Shown here: positions 1 through 6,727 of the stretch, one piece after another
How positions within the stretch are numbered: the stretch's first letter is position 1
How the letters are laid out: every line of letters starts with the position of its first letter
Source of the DNA: an uncultured Eubacteriales bacterium
Lineage (GTDB): Bacteria; Bacillota; Clostridia; Christensenellales; DTU072
DNA length: 9,179 nt
Assembly (NCBI GenBank): GCA_902766325.1
Contig: CACXDF010000009.1
Span: 1 to 9,179 of the forward strand
Direction: 5' to 3'
The notes under the pieces: generated by a model
What the model saw: the letters and a program-made list of their open reading frames with translations, nothing else
Database searches by the model: none
What the model was told of the DNA's origin: nothing
Made by a program: the position numbers and the translations under genes

Positions 1-2
1 AG

Positions 3-746
3 AATCCGGGTATCTTCTTGGAAACCAATATTATTGGAACGCAAGTCATGATGGATGCTTGTCGGAAATACGGGGTCGAACGTTTCCACCAGGTCGGCAC
101 GGATGAAGTCTACGGGGACTTACCTCTCGACAGACCTGATTTGTTTTTTTACGAGGATACGCCAATTCATACGTCTTCGCCTTACAGTACGTCCAAAGCC
201 GCCGCAGATCTGCTTGTTTTGGCATATTACAGAACCTATGGTTTACCGGTGACGATCTCCCGTTGCTCCAACAACTACGGACCATATCAGTTTCCCGAAA
301 AGTTGATACCTCTTATGATCAACAATGCAAGCCACGACAAAGCCTTGCCCGTTTACGGACAGGGGCAGAACGTCCGCGACTGGTTGTACGTCAAAGACCA
401 CTGCTACGGCATTCTGGCGGTACTTGAAAAAGGCAAAGTCGGAGAAGTATATAACCTCGGCGGACACAACGAAAAAGCCAATATCGATATCGTGAAGATC
501 ATTTTGAAAGAATTAAACAAGACGGAAAGCCTTATCACCTTCGTTGCCGATCGAAAAGGGCATGATCAGCGTTATGCCATTGACCCGTCCAAAGCAATGA
601 AAGAATTGGGTTGGAGACCAACGACAACGTTTGCGGACGGTATCAAACTGACTATTGACTGGTACAAAAAACATATGGATTGGATGGACGAATGTACCGG
701 CGGGGCGTATATGCAATACTACGAAAAAATGTACGGGAACAGATAA
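3..746 (+). CDS. rfbB: dTDP-glucose 4,6-dehydratase, 3' part (5' end outside window)
   Basis: Converts dTDP-glucose to dTDP-4-keto-6-deoxyglucose, the second step of dTDP-L-rhamnose and related deoxysugar synthesis; cytoplasmic, NAD-dependent extended SDR family. The reading frame is open from the left edge (NPGIF before the LETNIIGT stretch), so the TTG at 18 is an internal Leu codon and not a start. About 247 residues are visible of a usual 330-350. The missing N-terminus would carry the GxxGxxG dinucleotide-binding loop. Visible family marks are TDEVYG (Thr-Asp-Glu catalytic residues of RmlB), YSTSK (the YxxxK catalytic pair), the NNYGPYQFPEKLIP segment and the C-terminal YYEKMYGNR tail. 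The next gene begins 2 bases after its stop, so they are probably co-transcribed. No rmlA, rmlC or rmlD is seen; they could lie upstream. Confidence 0.95.
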   Translation, partial: NPGIFLETNIIGTQVMMDACRKYGVERFHQVGTDEVYGDLPLDRPDLFFYEDTPIHTSSPYSTSKAAADLLVLAYYRTYGLPVTISRCSNNYGPYQFPEKLIPLMINNASHDKALPVYGQGQNVRDWLYVKDHCYGILAVLEKGKVGEVYNLGGHNEKANIDIVKIILKELNKTESLITFVADRKGHDQRYAIDPSKAMKELGWRPTTTFADGIKLTIDWYKKHMDWMDECTGGAYMQYYEKMYGNR

Positions 747-748
747 AT

Positions 749-1810
749 ATGGTAGATAGGATCAATAAAAAAACCATCCTTGTGACAGGGGCGGCGGGAT
801 TCATCGGGAGTAATCTCGTGATGGAGCTATTGCGGACGGGGGCAAAGAACAGGATTGTCGGGCTCGACAATATGAACGACTACTACGACGTTTCGCTTAA
901 GGAGTATCGGCTCGGAGAGATCGAAAAACTGGCGAAAGAGGCGGACGGCGAATGGGCCTTTATTAAAGGGAACCTTGCCGATAGGGCGCTCATTGACAGA
1001 CTTTTCGAGGAGTACAAGTTTGATATTGTAGTTAACCTTGCGGCGCAGGCCGGGGTGCGGTATTCCATCACCAATCCGGACGTGTATATCGAGAGCAATA
1101 TTATCGGGTTCTATAATATTTTGGAGGCGTGCAGAAAGCACCCGGTGGAGCACCTGGTGTACGCCAGTTCTTCCAGCGTTTACGGGTCGAATAAAAAAGT
1201 GCCGTACAGTACCGACGATAAAGTGGACAATCCGGTATCCTTGTACGCTGCGACAAAAAAGAGTAACGAGCTCCTGGCGCACGCCTACAGCAAACTATAT
1301 AATATTCCTTCGACGGGCTTGCGGTTTTTTACCGTCTACGGCCCTGCGGGGCGCCCCGATATGGCGTATTTCGGATTTACGAACAAGCTCATCAGGGGAC
1401 AAGATATACAAATATTCAACTACGGCAACTGCATGCGCGACTTCACCTACGTGGACGACATCGTCGAGGGCGTCAAACGCGTGATGATGAAAGCTCCGGA
1501 AAAGAAAAACGGCGAGGACGGGCTCCCGATCCCGCCGTATAAGGTATACAATATCGGAAATAATCATCCGGAAAACCTTCTTGACTTCGTCAATATTCTG
1601 CAAGAAGAATTGGTGCGGGCGAAGGTGTTGCCGGTCGATTACGACTTTGAAGCGCACAAGAAACTTGTGCCTATGCAACCGGGCGACGTGCCCGTTACTT
1701 ACGCCGATACGTCGGCGCTTGAAAAAGATTTCGGGTTTAAACCGAGTACGAGTTTGCGCGAGGGCTTACGGAAGTTTGCCGAGTGGTACAGGGAGTTTTA
1801 TTTATCATGA
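749..1810 (+). CDS. NAD-dependent epimerase, UDP-glucuronate 4-epimerase-like
   Basis: Probably interconverts UDP-glucuronate and UDP-galacturonate in the cytoplasm, giving an acidic sugar donor for surface polysaccharide. The 353-residue product is an extended SDR: GAAGFIG at residues 14-20 binds NAD, ASSSSVYG around 139-146 carries the catalytic Ser, and Tyr166/Lys170 form the YxxxK pair. DNMNDYYDVSLKEYRL at 40-55, LRFFTVYGPAGRPDMA, RDFTYVDDIVEG and the late QPGDVPVTYAD segment are characteristic of the CapI/LspL/plant GAE group rather than GalE. I chose ATG 749, two bases after the rfbB stop, because an in-frame ATG at 680 would add 23 residues overlapping rfbB and lying ahead of the usual N-terminus. 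The ribosome site (GGGA, about 736-739) is modest, suggesting translational coupling. The stop overlaps the next start as ATGA. Family is secure; exact substrate is inferred. Confidence 0.9.
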   Translation: MVDRINKKTILVTGAAGFIGSNLVMELLRTGAKNRIVGLDNMNDYYDVSLKEYRLGEIEKLAKEADGEWAFIKGNLADRALIDRLFEEYKFDIVVNLAAQAGVRYSITNPDVYIESNIIGFYNILEACRKHPVEHLVYASSSSVYGSNKKVPYSTDDKVDNPVSLYAATKKSNELLAHAYSKLYNIPSTGLRFFTVYGPAGRPDMAYFGFTNKLIRGQDIQIFNYGNCMRDFTYVDDIVEGVKRVMMKAPEKKNGEDGLPIPPYKVYNIGNNHPENLLDFVNILQEELVRAKVLPVDYDFEAHKKLVPMQPGDVPVTYADTSALEKDFGFKPSTSLREGLRKFAEWYREFYLS

Positions 1811-2979
1811 ATTGCAAAGAGAGATTTTTTGAGATATACGGCATGGACCCGATCGACGTTGCATTCTGTCCTTACCGTGTTTGCCCCATCGGCGCGCACA
1901 GCGATCATCAACTCGGCAAGGTGCTCGGTTTTGCTATCAATAAGGGTATTCATTTTGCTTATAAGCCCAAGCACAATGGTGTCGTCGAGGTGACGTCTCT
2001 TCAATTCGATAAGCGCGCTCAATGGCATATCGCCGGCGTTCCGTCGGTCAAAGAAAACGACTGGGCGGACTACCTGCGCGGGGCGACGTTGTTTTTGTCC
2101 AAGCGTTATCCGCTTACCGTCGGTATCAGCGGCGTTTTGGAAGGAGAACTGCCTATCGGCGGTCTCTCGTCCTCGGCGGCGGTCATCATCGTCTTTTTAT
2201 CGGCGCTTTGCAAGGTCAATAATATCAAACTCAGCGCGCGCGAAATGATCGATACGGCTTTGGAAGCCGAAAACAAATACGTCGGCGTGTCCTGCGGTAA
2301 GCTTGACCAATCCTGCGAAGTCTTCTGCAAGAAAGATCACCTTTTGTATCTCGACACCAAGGACGACAGTTATGAGTTGATCCCGACCGATCCAAAGATG
2401 AAGCCTTATAAGATCGCTATTTTCTTCTCCGGCATCGAAAGAACTCTTGCCGGGTCGGCTTTTAATATGCGCGTCGACGAATGCCGGAGCGCAGGGTACG
2501 CCTTGAAGGCTTTTTCCGGCATGCCGTACGGCAAGTTCAATGAAACGAACCTTCGCGACGTGCCGCGCGAAACGTACGAGCAATATAAGGATAAACTCCC
2601 CGAAAACTGGCGTAAGCGCGCCGAACATTGGTATACGGAATACGAGCGTGTGCAGAAGGGTGTCGAGGCTTGGAAAAACGGGGATATCGACGCTTTCGGG
2701 AAATTGATTTTCCAAAGCGGAAATTCTTCCATCGTCAATTACGAAACGGGCTCGCCGGAACTCAAAAAGCTGTACGAAATCATGACAACGACCGAGGGTG
2801 TTTACGGCGGACGGTTCAGCGGAGCGGGCTTCAAAGGTTGCTGTATGGCGCTCATCGATCCGTCGTACGAAAGAAAAATTCTCGCAAAAGTGGAAAAAGA
2901 ATATTTGGCCGCCTTCCCCAATCTTGTCGGGAAGTATTCGGCTTATATCTGCGAAAGCGCCGACGGGGTAAACTTATGA
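1807..2979 (+). CDS. GHMP sugar kinase, galacturonokinase/galactokinase-like
   Basis: ATP-dependent sugar 1-kinase of the GHMP superfamily, 390 residues, cytoplasmic. Motif 1 is RVCPIGAHSDHQLG (residues 24-37). Motif 2, the ATP loop, is PIGGLSSSAA (116-125). The likely catalytic base is Asp167 in CGKLDQS, and motif 3 is YGGRFSGAGFKGCC (333-346). In galactokinases motif 1 reads GEHTDY, with a Glu that contacts the sugar C6 hydroxyl; here that position is Ala30. From memory, plant galacturonokinase has the same GAHxDHQ form and also resembles this protein through the RAEHxxxE, SGxSSIxNYE and GVYGxRFSGAGFxGCC regions. A galacturonate 1-kinase is therefore the preferred guess over galactokinase. 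ATG 1807 is chosen: AGGGAG at 1790-1795 lies 11 bases ahead, and the start overlaps the epimerase stop. An in-frame GTG-free extension from 1783 is unnecessary. The next gene also overlaps by ATGA. Confidence 0.85.
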   Translation: MNCKERFFEIYGMDPIDVAFCPYRVCPIGAHSDHQLGKVLGFAINKGIHFAYKPKHNGVVEVTSLQFDKRAQWHIAGVPSVKENDWADYLRGATLFLSKRYPLTVGISGVLEGELPIGGLSSSAAVIIVFLSALCKVNNIKLSAREMIDTALEAENKYVGVSCGKLDQSCEVFCKKDHLLYLDTKDDSYELIPTDPKMKPYKIAIFFSGIERTLAGSAFNMRVDECRSAGYALKAFSGMPYGKFNETNLRDVPRETYEQYKDKLPENWRKRAEHWYTEYERVQKGVEAWKNGDIDAFGKLIFQSGNSSIVNYETGSPELKKLYEIMTTTEGVYGGRFSGAGFKGCCMALIDPSYERKILAKVEKEYLAAFPNLVGKYSAYICESADGVNL

Positions 2980-3713
2980 AATGTCTTATTTTAGCGGCCG
3001 GATATGCGACAAGATTGTATCCTTTAACCGAGAACTTTCCTAAACCTCTCTTGGAAGTAGGCGACAAGACCATACTCGACTGGCTCGTAGATGATATTGA
3101 CACGTGCGGTAAAGTGGACGAATACGTCGTCATCAGCAATCATAAATATGCTCGGCATTTTGAAGACTGGGCGAAGACGAAGAAACAAAAGATCACCGTG
3201 GTGGACGACGGTACATCTACCAATGAAACAAGGCTCGGCGCCGTCAAAGACGTTTTATTTGCCATCGAAAAACTCGATCTCAAAGGCGATATGCTGGTCA
3301 TTGCCGGCGATAACGTTCTTGATTTTTCTTTGACGAAATTCGTTGAATACTCGACAAAGAAAAACGCTCCCTGCATTATGCGTTATTATGAAACAGACGA
3401 CAAAAAACTCCTCAAATGCGGCGTGGTAACTATAGATGACTCGGATAGGATCCTGAACATGACGGAAAAGTCACCCGAACCGGCTACGCACTGGTGTGCC
3501 CCGCCTTTCTATTATTATACCGAGCAAGCCTCCGGGATGATCGAAGAAGCGATAAATGACGGTTGCGGCACGGACGCGCCGGGTAGTTTTATTGCTTGGC
3601 TTTGCCAAAAGATACCTACCTATGCGATGGAAATGCCGGGCAGAAGGTATGATATCGGGAATCTCGACAGCTACACACGTGTCCGGACGGTATATAAAGG
3701 GATAAAAGCATAA
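2976..3713 (+). CDS. Sugar-1-phosphate nucleotidyltransferase, substrate unassigned
   Basis: Transfers a nucleotidyl group from an NTP to a sugar 1-phosphate, releasing pyrophosphate. The 245-residue product is a single NTP_transferase Rossmann-like domain without the C-terminal left-handed beta-helix of GlmU-type enzymes. LAAGYATRLYPLT (residues 6-18) followed by FPKPLLEVGDK (21-31) is the nucleotide-binding signature with the conserved Arg and Lys. AGDN (110-113) supplies a metal-binding Asp, and RYDIGNLDSY (224-233) is the usual closing motif. It overlaps the sugar kinase by four bases (ATGA), so the kinase product is the natural candidate substrate: if the kinase makes galacturonate-1-phosphate, this enzyme could make UDP-galacturonate. 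That assignment is inference; glucose-1-phosphate or another sugar phosphate cannot be excluded. In-frame codons upstream of 2976 lie inside the kinase gene and encode no family sequence. Confidence 0.88.
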   Translation: MKCLILAAGYATRLYPLTENFPKPLLEVGDKTILDWLVDDIDTCGKVDEYVVISNHKYARHFEDWAKTKKQKITVVDDGTSTNETRLGAVKDVLFAIEKLDLKGDMLVIAGDNVLDFSLTKFVEYSTKKNAPCIMRYYETDDKKLLKCGVVTIDDSDRILNMTEKSPEPATHWCAPPFYYYTEQASGMIEEAINDGCGTDAPGSFIAWLCQKIPTYAMEMPGRRYDIGNLDSYTRVRTVYKGIKA

Positions 3714-3723
3714 CGTTCTTACT

Positions 3724-4053
3724 ATGAACAGTAAAGCAACAAATTTTGCTATATTTTTACTCGTTCTTTGGACTATCGAGTATCTTCTCGGTTGGTTGCC
3801 GTTTTCCGCTTTTTCGCTTATTCTTCCATATAAAGTTTATGAGTTTCTTAGCAATTTTTGGTCAAAAACATTTGTTTCTATGCCGTTTCTGGCACTTGGT
3901 GCATTGGTTTTTGCCATTATTGGACGTGTTCGGAGCGGTACTCGCGCAGCAAAAACAGTCGTTTGGGCATCGATCGGTGCGTTGTTCACTACAATAGTTT
4001 GCGCGGCGCTCCTTTTTGGCGCCATCGTATTCTTTGCGAAGCACTTTTTTTAG
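3724..4053 (+). CDS. Small hydrophobic membrane protein, unknown function
   Basis: I do not recognise this 109-residue protein. It has three hydrophobic stretches that look like membrane helices: about residues 8-36 (possibly a helix plus re-entrant turn), 50-67 and 79-105, with a basic loop GRVRSGTRAAK at 67-77 that should be cytoplasmic. It starts 10 bases after the nucleotidyltransferase stop on the same strand, so it is probably the last gene of the nucleotide-sugar operon. There is no ribosome binding site at a normal distance; the nearest purine run (AAAGGGA, 3697-3702) is about 21 bases upstream, and a stop at 3703-3705 rules out an earlier start. It is visibly richer in A+T than its neighbours, partly because membrane codons are T-rich. 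It could be a small glycan- or envelope-associated membrane protein, or a fortuitous frame; coding is likely but not certain. Confidence 0.55.
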   Translation: MNSKATNFAIFLLVLWTIEYLLGWLPFSAFSLILPYKVYEFLSNFWSKTFVSMPFLALGALVFAIIGRVRSGTRAAKTVVWASIGALFTTIVCAALLFGAIVFFAKHFF

Positions 4054-4110
4054 GATTACGACTCGTATAGACGATGCAAATAAAAAACGCCTTTTTTTGA
4101 TAATCTATGC

Positions 4111-4139
4111 TTGCTCTTTCGTGCGAAAAATGGCATAAT
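4111..4139 (+). promoter_or_regulatory. Sigma-A-type promoter for the exonuclease gene
   Basis: TTGCTC (4111-4116) and CATAAT (4134-4139) are separated by exactly 17 bases. Transcription would start near 4146, leaving a leader of about 35 bases that contains AAAGGAG (4164-4170), 10 bases ahead of the ATG at 4181. The -10 and -35 each differ modestly from consensus. Confidence 0.6.
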
Positions 4140-4180
4140 GATTCTATCGAAAAAGCAAAAGAGAAAGGAGAGGCGATAAG

Positions 4181-4744
4181 ATGGCTTGCGGGACGGTAAG
4201 ACTGTATAAAGGGAAGAGTCTGTGTTCTTTTCCGTCCGATTATACGGTGATCGATATCGAAACGACGGGGCTGTATACGGGCGAATCGGAGATCATTGAA
4301 GTCTCTGCCATTAAATGTCGTGACAATGAGACCGTCGATACTTTTTCTACGCTTATTCATCCGCAGTTTCCGATCTCTTCTTTTATTACCGATTTGACGG
4401 GGATCAGCAACGAGCTTGTTAAAGACGCGCCGCACGCGGAGGAGGCGCTCGCGCGGTTCTACGATTTTGCGGGCAAGGATATTCTCGTCGGGCATAACGT
4501 TAATTTTGACGTCAATTTTTTGTACGACGGATTGATGCGGTATAACAGCCTGATTTTGGATAATTCTTTTGTCGACGTGCTTCGCTTGGCAAGGAAGGCT
4601 TTGCCGTTTTTACCCAATCACAGACAGATGACGGTCGCCGCCTATTACGGTATAGAGACGTCCGGCTCTCACCGCGCTTTGCGCGACTGTGAGATCTGCA
4701 ACAAAAACTATCTGCAATTAAAAAGGCAATTGTGCGGAAAATAA
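4181..4744 (+). CDS. DnaQ-like DEDDh 3'-5' exonuclease
   Basis: Metal-dependent 3'-5' exonuclease of the DnaQ/PolC-epsilon superfamily, acting on DNA or RNA 3' ends; cytoplasmic. All catalytic residues are visible in the 187-residue product: Exo I VIDIETTGL with Asp25 and Glu27, Exo II HNVNFDVNFL with Asp110, and Exo III HRALRDCE with His164 and Asp169. The His five residues before the last Asp makes it DEDDh rather than DEDDy. There is no polymerase, BRCT, helicase or GIY-YIG domain attached, so it is a stand-alone exonuclease; its partner, if any, is unknown. It has its own promoter and a good ribosome site (AAAGGAG, 4164-4170) and ends at a strong terminator, so it is probably monocistronic. 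Proofreading with PolC or DnaE is possible, but Bacillota PolC carries its own exonuclease, so a repair or RNA role is equally plausible. Confidence 0.9.
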   Translation: MACGTVRLYKGKSLCSFPSDYTVIDIETTGLYTGESEIIEVSAIKCRDNETVDTFSTLIHPQFPISSFITDLTGISNELVKDAPHAEEALARFYDFAGKDILVGHNVNFDVNFLYDGLMRYNSLILDNSFVDVLRLARKALPFLPNHRQMTVAAYYGIETSGSHRALRDCEICNKNYLQLKRQLCGK

Positions 4745-4770
4745 AAAAGCGGACCGATCAGTCCGCTTTT
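4745..4770. terminator. Bidirectional intrinsic terminator between convergent genes
   Basis: A perfect 10-base stem (AAAAGCGGAC at 4745-4754 with GTCCGCTTTT at 4761-4770) encloses a 6-base loop. On the plus strand it follows the exonuclease stop immediately and is trailed by T-rich sequence. On the minus strand it is followed by TTTTTTATTTT, an excellent U tract for the rarA operon. The loop holds the rarA stop codon (TGA, 4760-4758), so one half of the stem is the last rarA codons. Confidence 0.9.
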
Positions 4771-6086
4771 AAATTTTTCTTTATTTCTTTTATTTCTTCC
4801 AGACGCGCTTTGTATCTTGCTTCCAGACCTTGTTCGGTCGGTTTATAGTATTCTTTCCCGACTAAGGAGTCGGGCAAACATTGCATGTTCGCCATTTTTT
4901 CTTCGTAATCGTGCGCATACTTATAGCCTTTGCCGTATCCGAGATCTTTCATAAGACGGGTGGGCGCGTTGCGGATGACGAGCGGAACGGGTTCGGCAAG
5001 CATATTGATCGCGTCCTGCTTGGCCGTCAGATAGGCGACGTCGAGGGCGTTCGATTTTGGGGCGATCGAAAGGTAAACGACGGCTTGCGTCAGGTTTACG
5101 GAGCACTCCGGCATGCCGATAAAGTGGCAGGCTTGATAAGCGGCGACGCACAGTTCGAGGGCGCGCGGATCGGCAAGTCCTACGTCCTCGGAAGCGAAGC
5201 GTACCAGCCTGCGCGCGACGTATAAAGGCTCTTCTCCCGCTTCCAGCATCCGTGCCAGCCAGTAAACGGCGGCGTCCGGGTCGGAGTTGCGCATGGATTT
5301 ATGCAAGGCGGAGATCAGATTGTAATGTTCTTCACCGTTTTTATCGTACAAAAGGGATTTTTTCGAGGTGCATTGTTCTACCGTCTCTTTGGTAACGACG
5401 GTCGTATCCCCCTCGGTCGTACCGTTGAGAATGGCCATCTCCAACGTTGAAAGGGCGCTACGGGCGTCGCCGTTTGCAAAGTTTGCGATCATCTCCAGGC
5501 AGTCGTCGCTGATTTCTACTCGTTGATTACCGAAGCCGCGTTCGTCGGTAACGGCGCGGCGAAGAAGTCCGGTCAGTTCTTCCGTTTTGAGCGCTTGCAG
5601 AACAAAGACCTTGCAACGGGAAAGTAAAGCCCCGTTGACCTCGAAAGAGGGGTTTTCCGTCGTGGCGCCTATCAAAATGATACTGCCTTTTTCTACGTAG
5701 GGAAGAAATGCGTCCTGCTGTGCCTTGTTGAAACGATGGATCTCGTCGACGAAGAGGATCGTTCTTTCTCCGAACCGGCGGTTGTTATCCGCTTGTTCCA
5801 TAACTTGTTTGATCTCTTTTATCCCGCTTGTTACTGCCGAAAAGTCGATGAACTTAGCTTGCGTGCGCTTGGCGATGATGCGCGCGAGCGTGGTCTTACC
5901 TACGCCGGGAGGTCCCCAAAAGATCATAGAGCCTACTTTATCGCTTTCTATGATCCTGCGAAGCACCTTTCCTTCGCCGAGAAGATGTTTTTGTCCGCAA
6001 AACTCGTCCAAGTCGGACGGCCTGAGCCGCGCGGCTAAGGGAAGTTCGTTTTCTTTCATAAAGAGAGTCGGTTGTTCCGTATACAT
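4758..6086 (-). CDS. rarA: Replication-associated recombination protein A, AAA+ ATPase
   Basis: RarA (MgsA, relative of eukaryotic WRNIP1/Mgs1) is an AAA+ ATPase related to clamp-loader and RuvB subunits that acts at stalled replication forks and with SSB. The 442-residue product has the family layout: LAARLRPSDLDEFCGQKHLLG near the N-terminus, Walker A GPPGVGKT (58-65), Walker B ILFVDEIHRF (110-119), sensor GATTENPSFEV (140-150), arginine-finger region LLSRCKVF around Arg157, and the C-terminal tetramerisation region including LARMLEAGEEPLYVARRLVRFASEDVGLADP. It starts 2 bases after the SGNH hydrolase stop with no clear ribosome site, suggesting coupling; Met10 is an alternative start (6059). 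The N-terminal QPTLF (5-9), present only with the longer start, resembles a beta-clamp binding motif. Its last codons form half of the terminator stem. Confidence 0.96.
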   Translation of the reverse strand: MYTEQPTLFMKENELPLAARLRPSDLDEFCGQKHLLGEGKVLRRIIESDKVGSMIFWGPPGVGKTTLARIIAKRTQAKFIDFSAVTSGIKEIKQVMEQADNNRRFGERTILFVDEIHRFNKAQQDAFLPYVEKGSIILIGATTENPSFEVNGALLSRCKVFVLQALKTEELTGLLRRAVTDERGFGNQRVEISDDCLEMIANFANGDARSALSTLEMAILNGTTEGDTTVVTKETVEQCTSKKSLLYDKNGEEHYNLISALHKSMRNSDPDAAVYWLARMLEAGEEPLYVARRLVRFASEDVGLADPRALELCVAAYQACHFIGMPECSVNLTQAVVYLSIAPKSNALDVAYLTAKQDAINMLAEPVPLVIRNAPTRLMKDLGYGKGYKYAHDYEEKMANMQCLPDSLVGKEYYKPTEQGLEARYKARLEEIKEIKKNLKAD

Positions 6087-6088
6087 TT

Positions 6089-6712
6089 TTAATCGATAAA
6101 TAAGGAGTCTATGGCTTCGGAGAGGAGCGTGGCCAGTACTTCCTGTCCTTTTTCGGCGGGGTGTACCCCGTCCGCGCTGATTTGTTCGTGCGGGTAGACG
6201 TCGTTAGCTTCGTTCATCGGGCCGTCGGTATTGATATACTTGTCGGCGTATTGCATGGCTACCTTTTCGCAAACGTTGATAAAGATATCCACGTCGCCGC
6301 GCATGACGTTCCATTTTCCGGTTGTTCCGGAAGTCAGATAGGGGGACATCACGACGATCTTCGCGCCTGTGTCCTGCTTGATGCCGGTAAGCAGCTTGAT
6401 AAGGTTAGCTTCGTATTGTTCGGGAGAGGTGGGATCGTTCCGGTCATACTTACGCCATACGTCGTTGATGCCGATCATGACGGTCACGACGTTCGGGCGC
6501 ATCCGAACAAAGTGCCTGCGATAGCGCGCCAAAAGGTTTTTTGTGCGGTTACCGCTGACGCCTCTGTTAAAAAAGTCGTACTTATCCGGGTGTTTATCTT
6601 CCAGGATGGCCGCCGTCTTTTTCGCATAGCCGGCAAGGCTGTGACGGGAAAGTCTGTTTCTGCCTGCGTCTGTAATAGAATCGCCCTGAAACAAAACTCT
6701 GATCTTGCTCAT
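6089..6712 (-). CDS. SGNH/GDSL-type hydrolase (esterase), cytoplasmic
   Basis: Serine esterase-like hydrolase of the SGNH superfamily, 207 residues. The four hallmark blocks are present in order: block I FQGDSITD with nucleophile Ser12, block II GVSGNRT with Gly54, block III MIGINDVW with Asn83, and block V DGVHP with Asp181 and His184. No signal peptide or membrane segment is visible, so it should act inside the cell. The family deacylates lipids, thioesters, acetylated sugars and polysaccharides. The GDSITDAGR opening resembles carbohydrate-esterase-like members, but no substrate can be assigned. The start at 6712 is well supported by GGAGGA (6726-6721), eight bases ahead of ATG. It lies 15 bases downstream of the mscS stop and 2 bases upstream of rarA, so it is the middle gene of a three-gene operon. 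Confidence 0.92.
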   Translation of the reverse strand: MSKIRVLFQGDSITDAGRNRLSRHSLAGYAKKTAAILEDKHPDKYDFFNRGVSGNRTKNLLARYRRHFVRMRPNVVTVMIGINDVWRKYDRNDPTSPEQYEANLIKLLTGIKQDTGAKIVVMSPYLTSGTTGKWNVMRGDVDIFINVCEKVAMQYADKYINTDGPMNEANDVYPHEQISADGVHPAEKGQEVLATLLSEAIDSLFID

Positions 6713-6727
6713 TCGTAACGTCCTCCG

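Noticed and set aside
18..20. TTG at 18 as the start of the dehydratase gene
   Set aside because: The frame is open to the left edge and the preceding residues (NPGIF) are family sequence, so the gene is simply cut by the window.
680..748. N-terminal extension of the epimerase from ATG 680
   Set aside because: The extra 23 residues overlap rfbB, are not family-like, and precede the ATG at 749 that gives the normal SDR N-terminus.
2197..2738. Long antisense frames opposite the kinase gene
   Set aside because: They are shadows of a strongly supported gene, with no recognisable protein family or ribosome site.
2628..2975. 116-residue upstream extension of the nucleotidyltransferase
   Set aside because: It lies wholly inside the kinase gene in another frame, is rich in Arg and Cys, and precedes the canonical MKCLILAAG start at 2976.
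4082..4097. A6/T6 inverted repeat with CGCC loop as a terminator of the sugar operon
   Set aside because: The stem is only A-U pairs, too weak for an intrinsic terminator. The end of this operon's transcript is unresolved.
3989..4495. 168-codon minus-strand frame spanning the exonuclease promoter and gene start
   Set aside because: It overlaps a promoter and a clear DEDDh exonuclease, is rich in Arg/Lys/Phe and shows no family motif.
5725..6099. Plus-strand frames opposite rarA
   Set aside because: They mirror the Walker motifs of rarA in antisense and carry no independent coding evidence.
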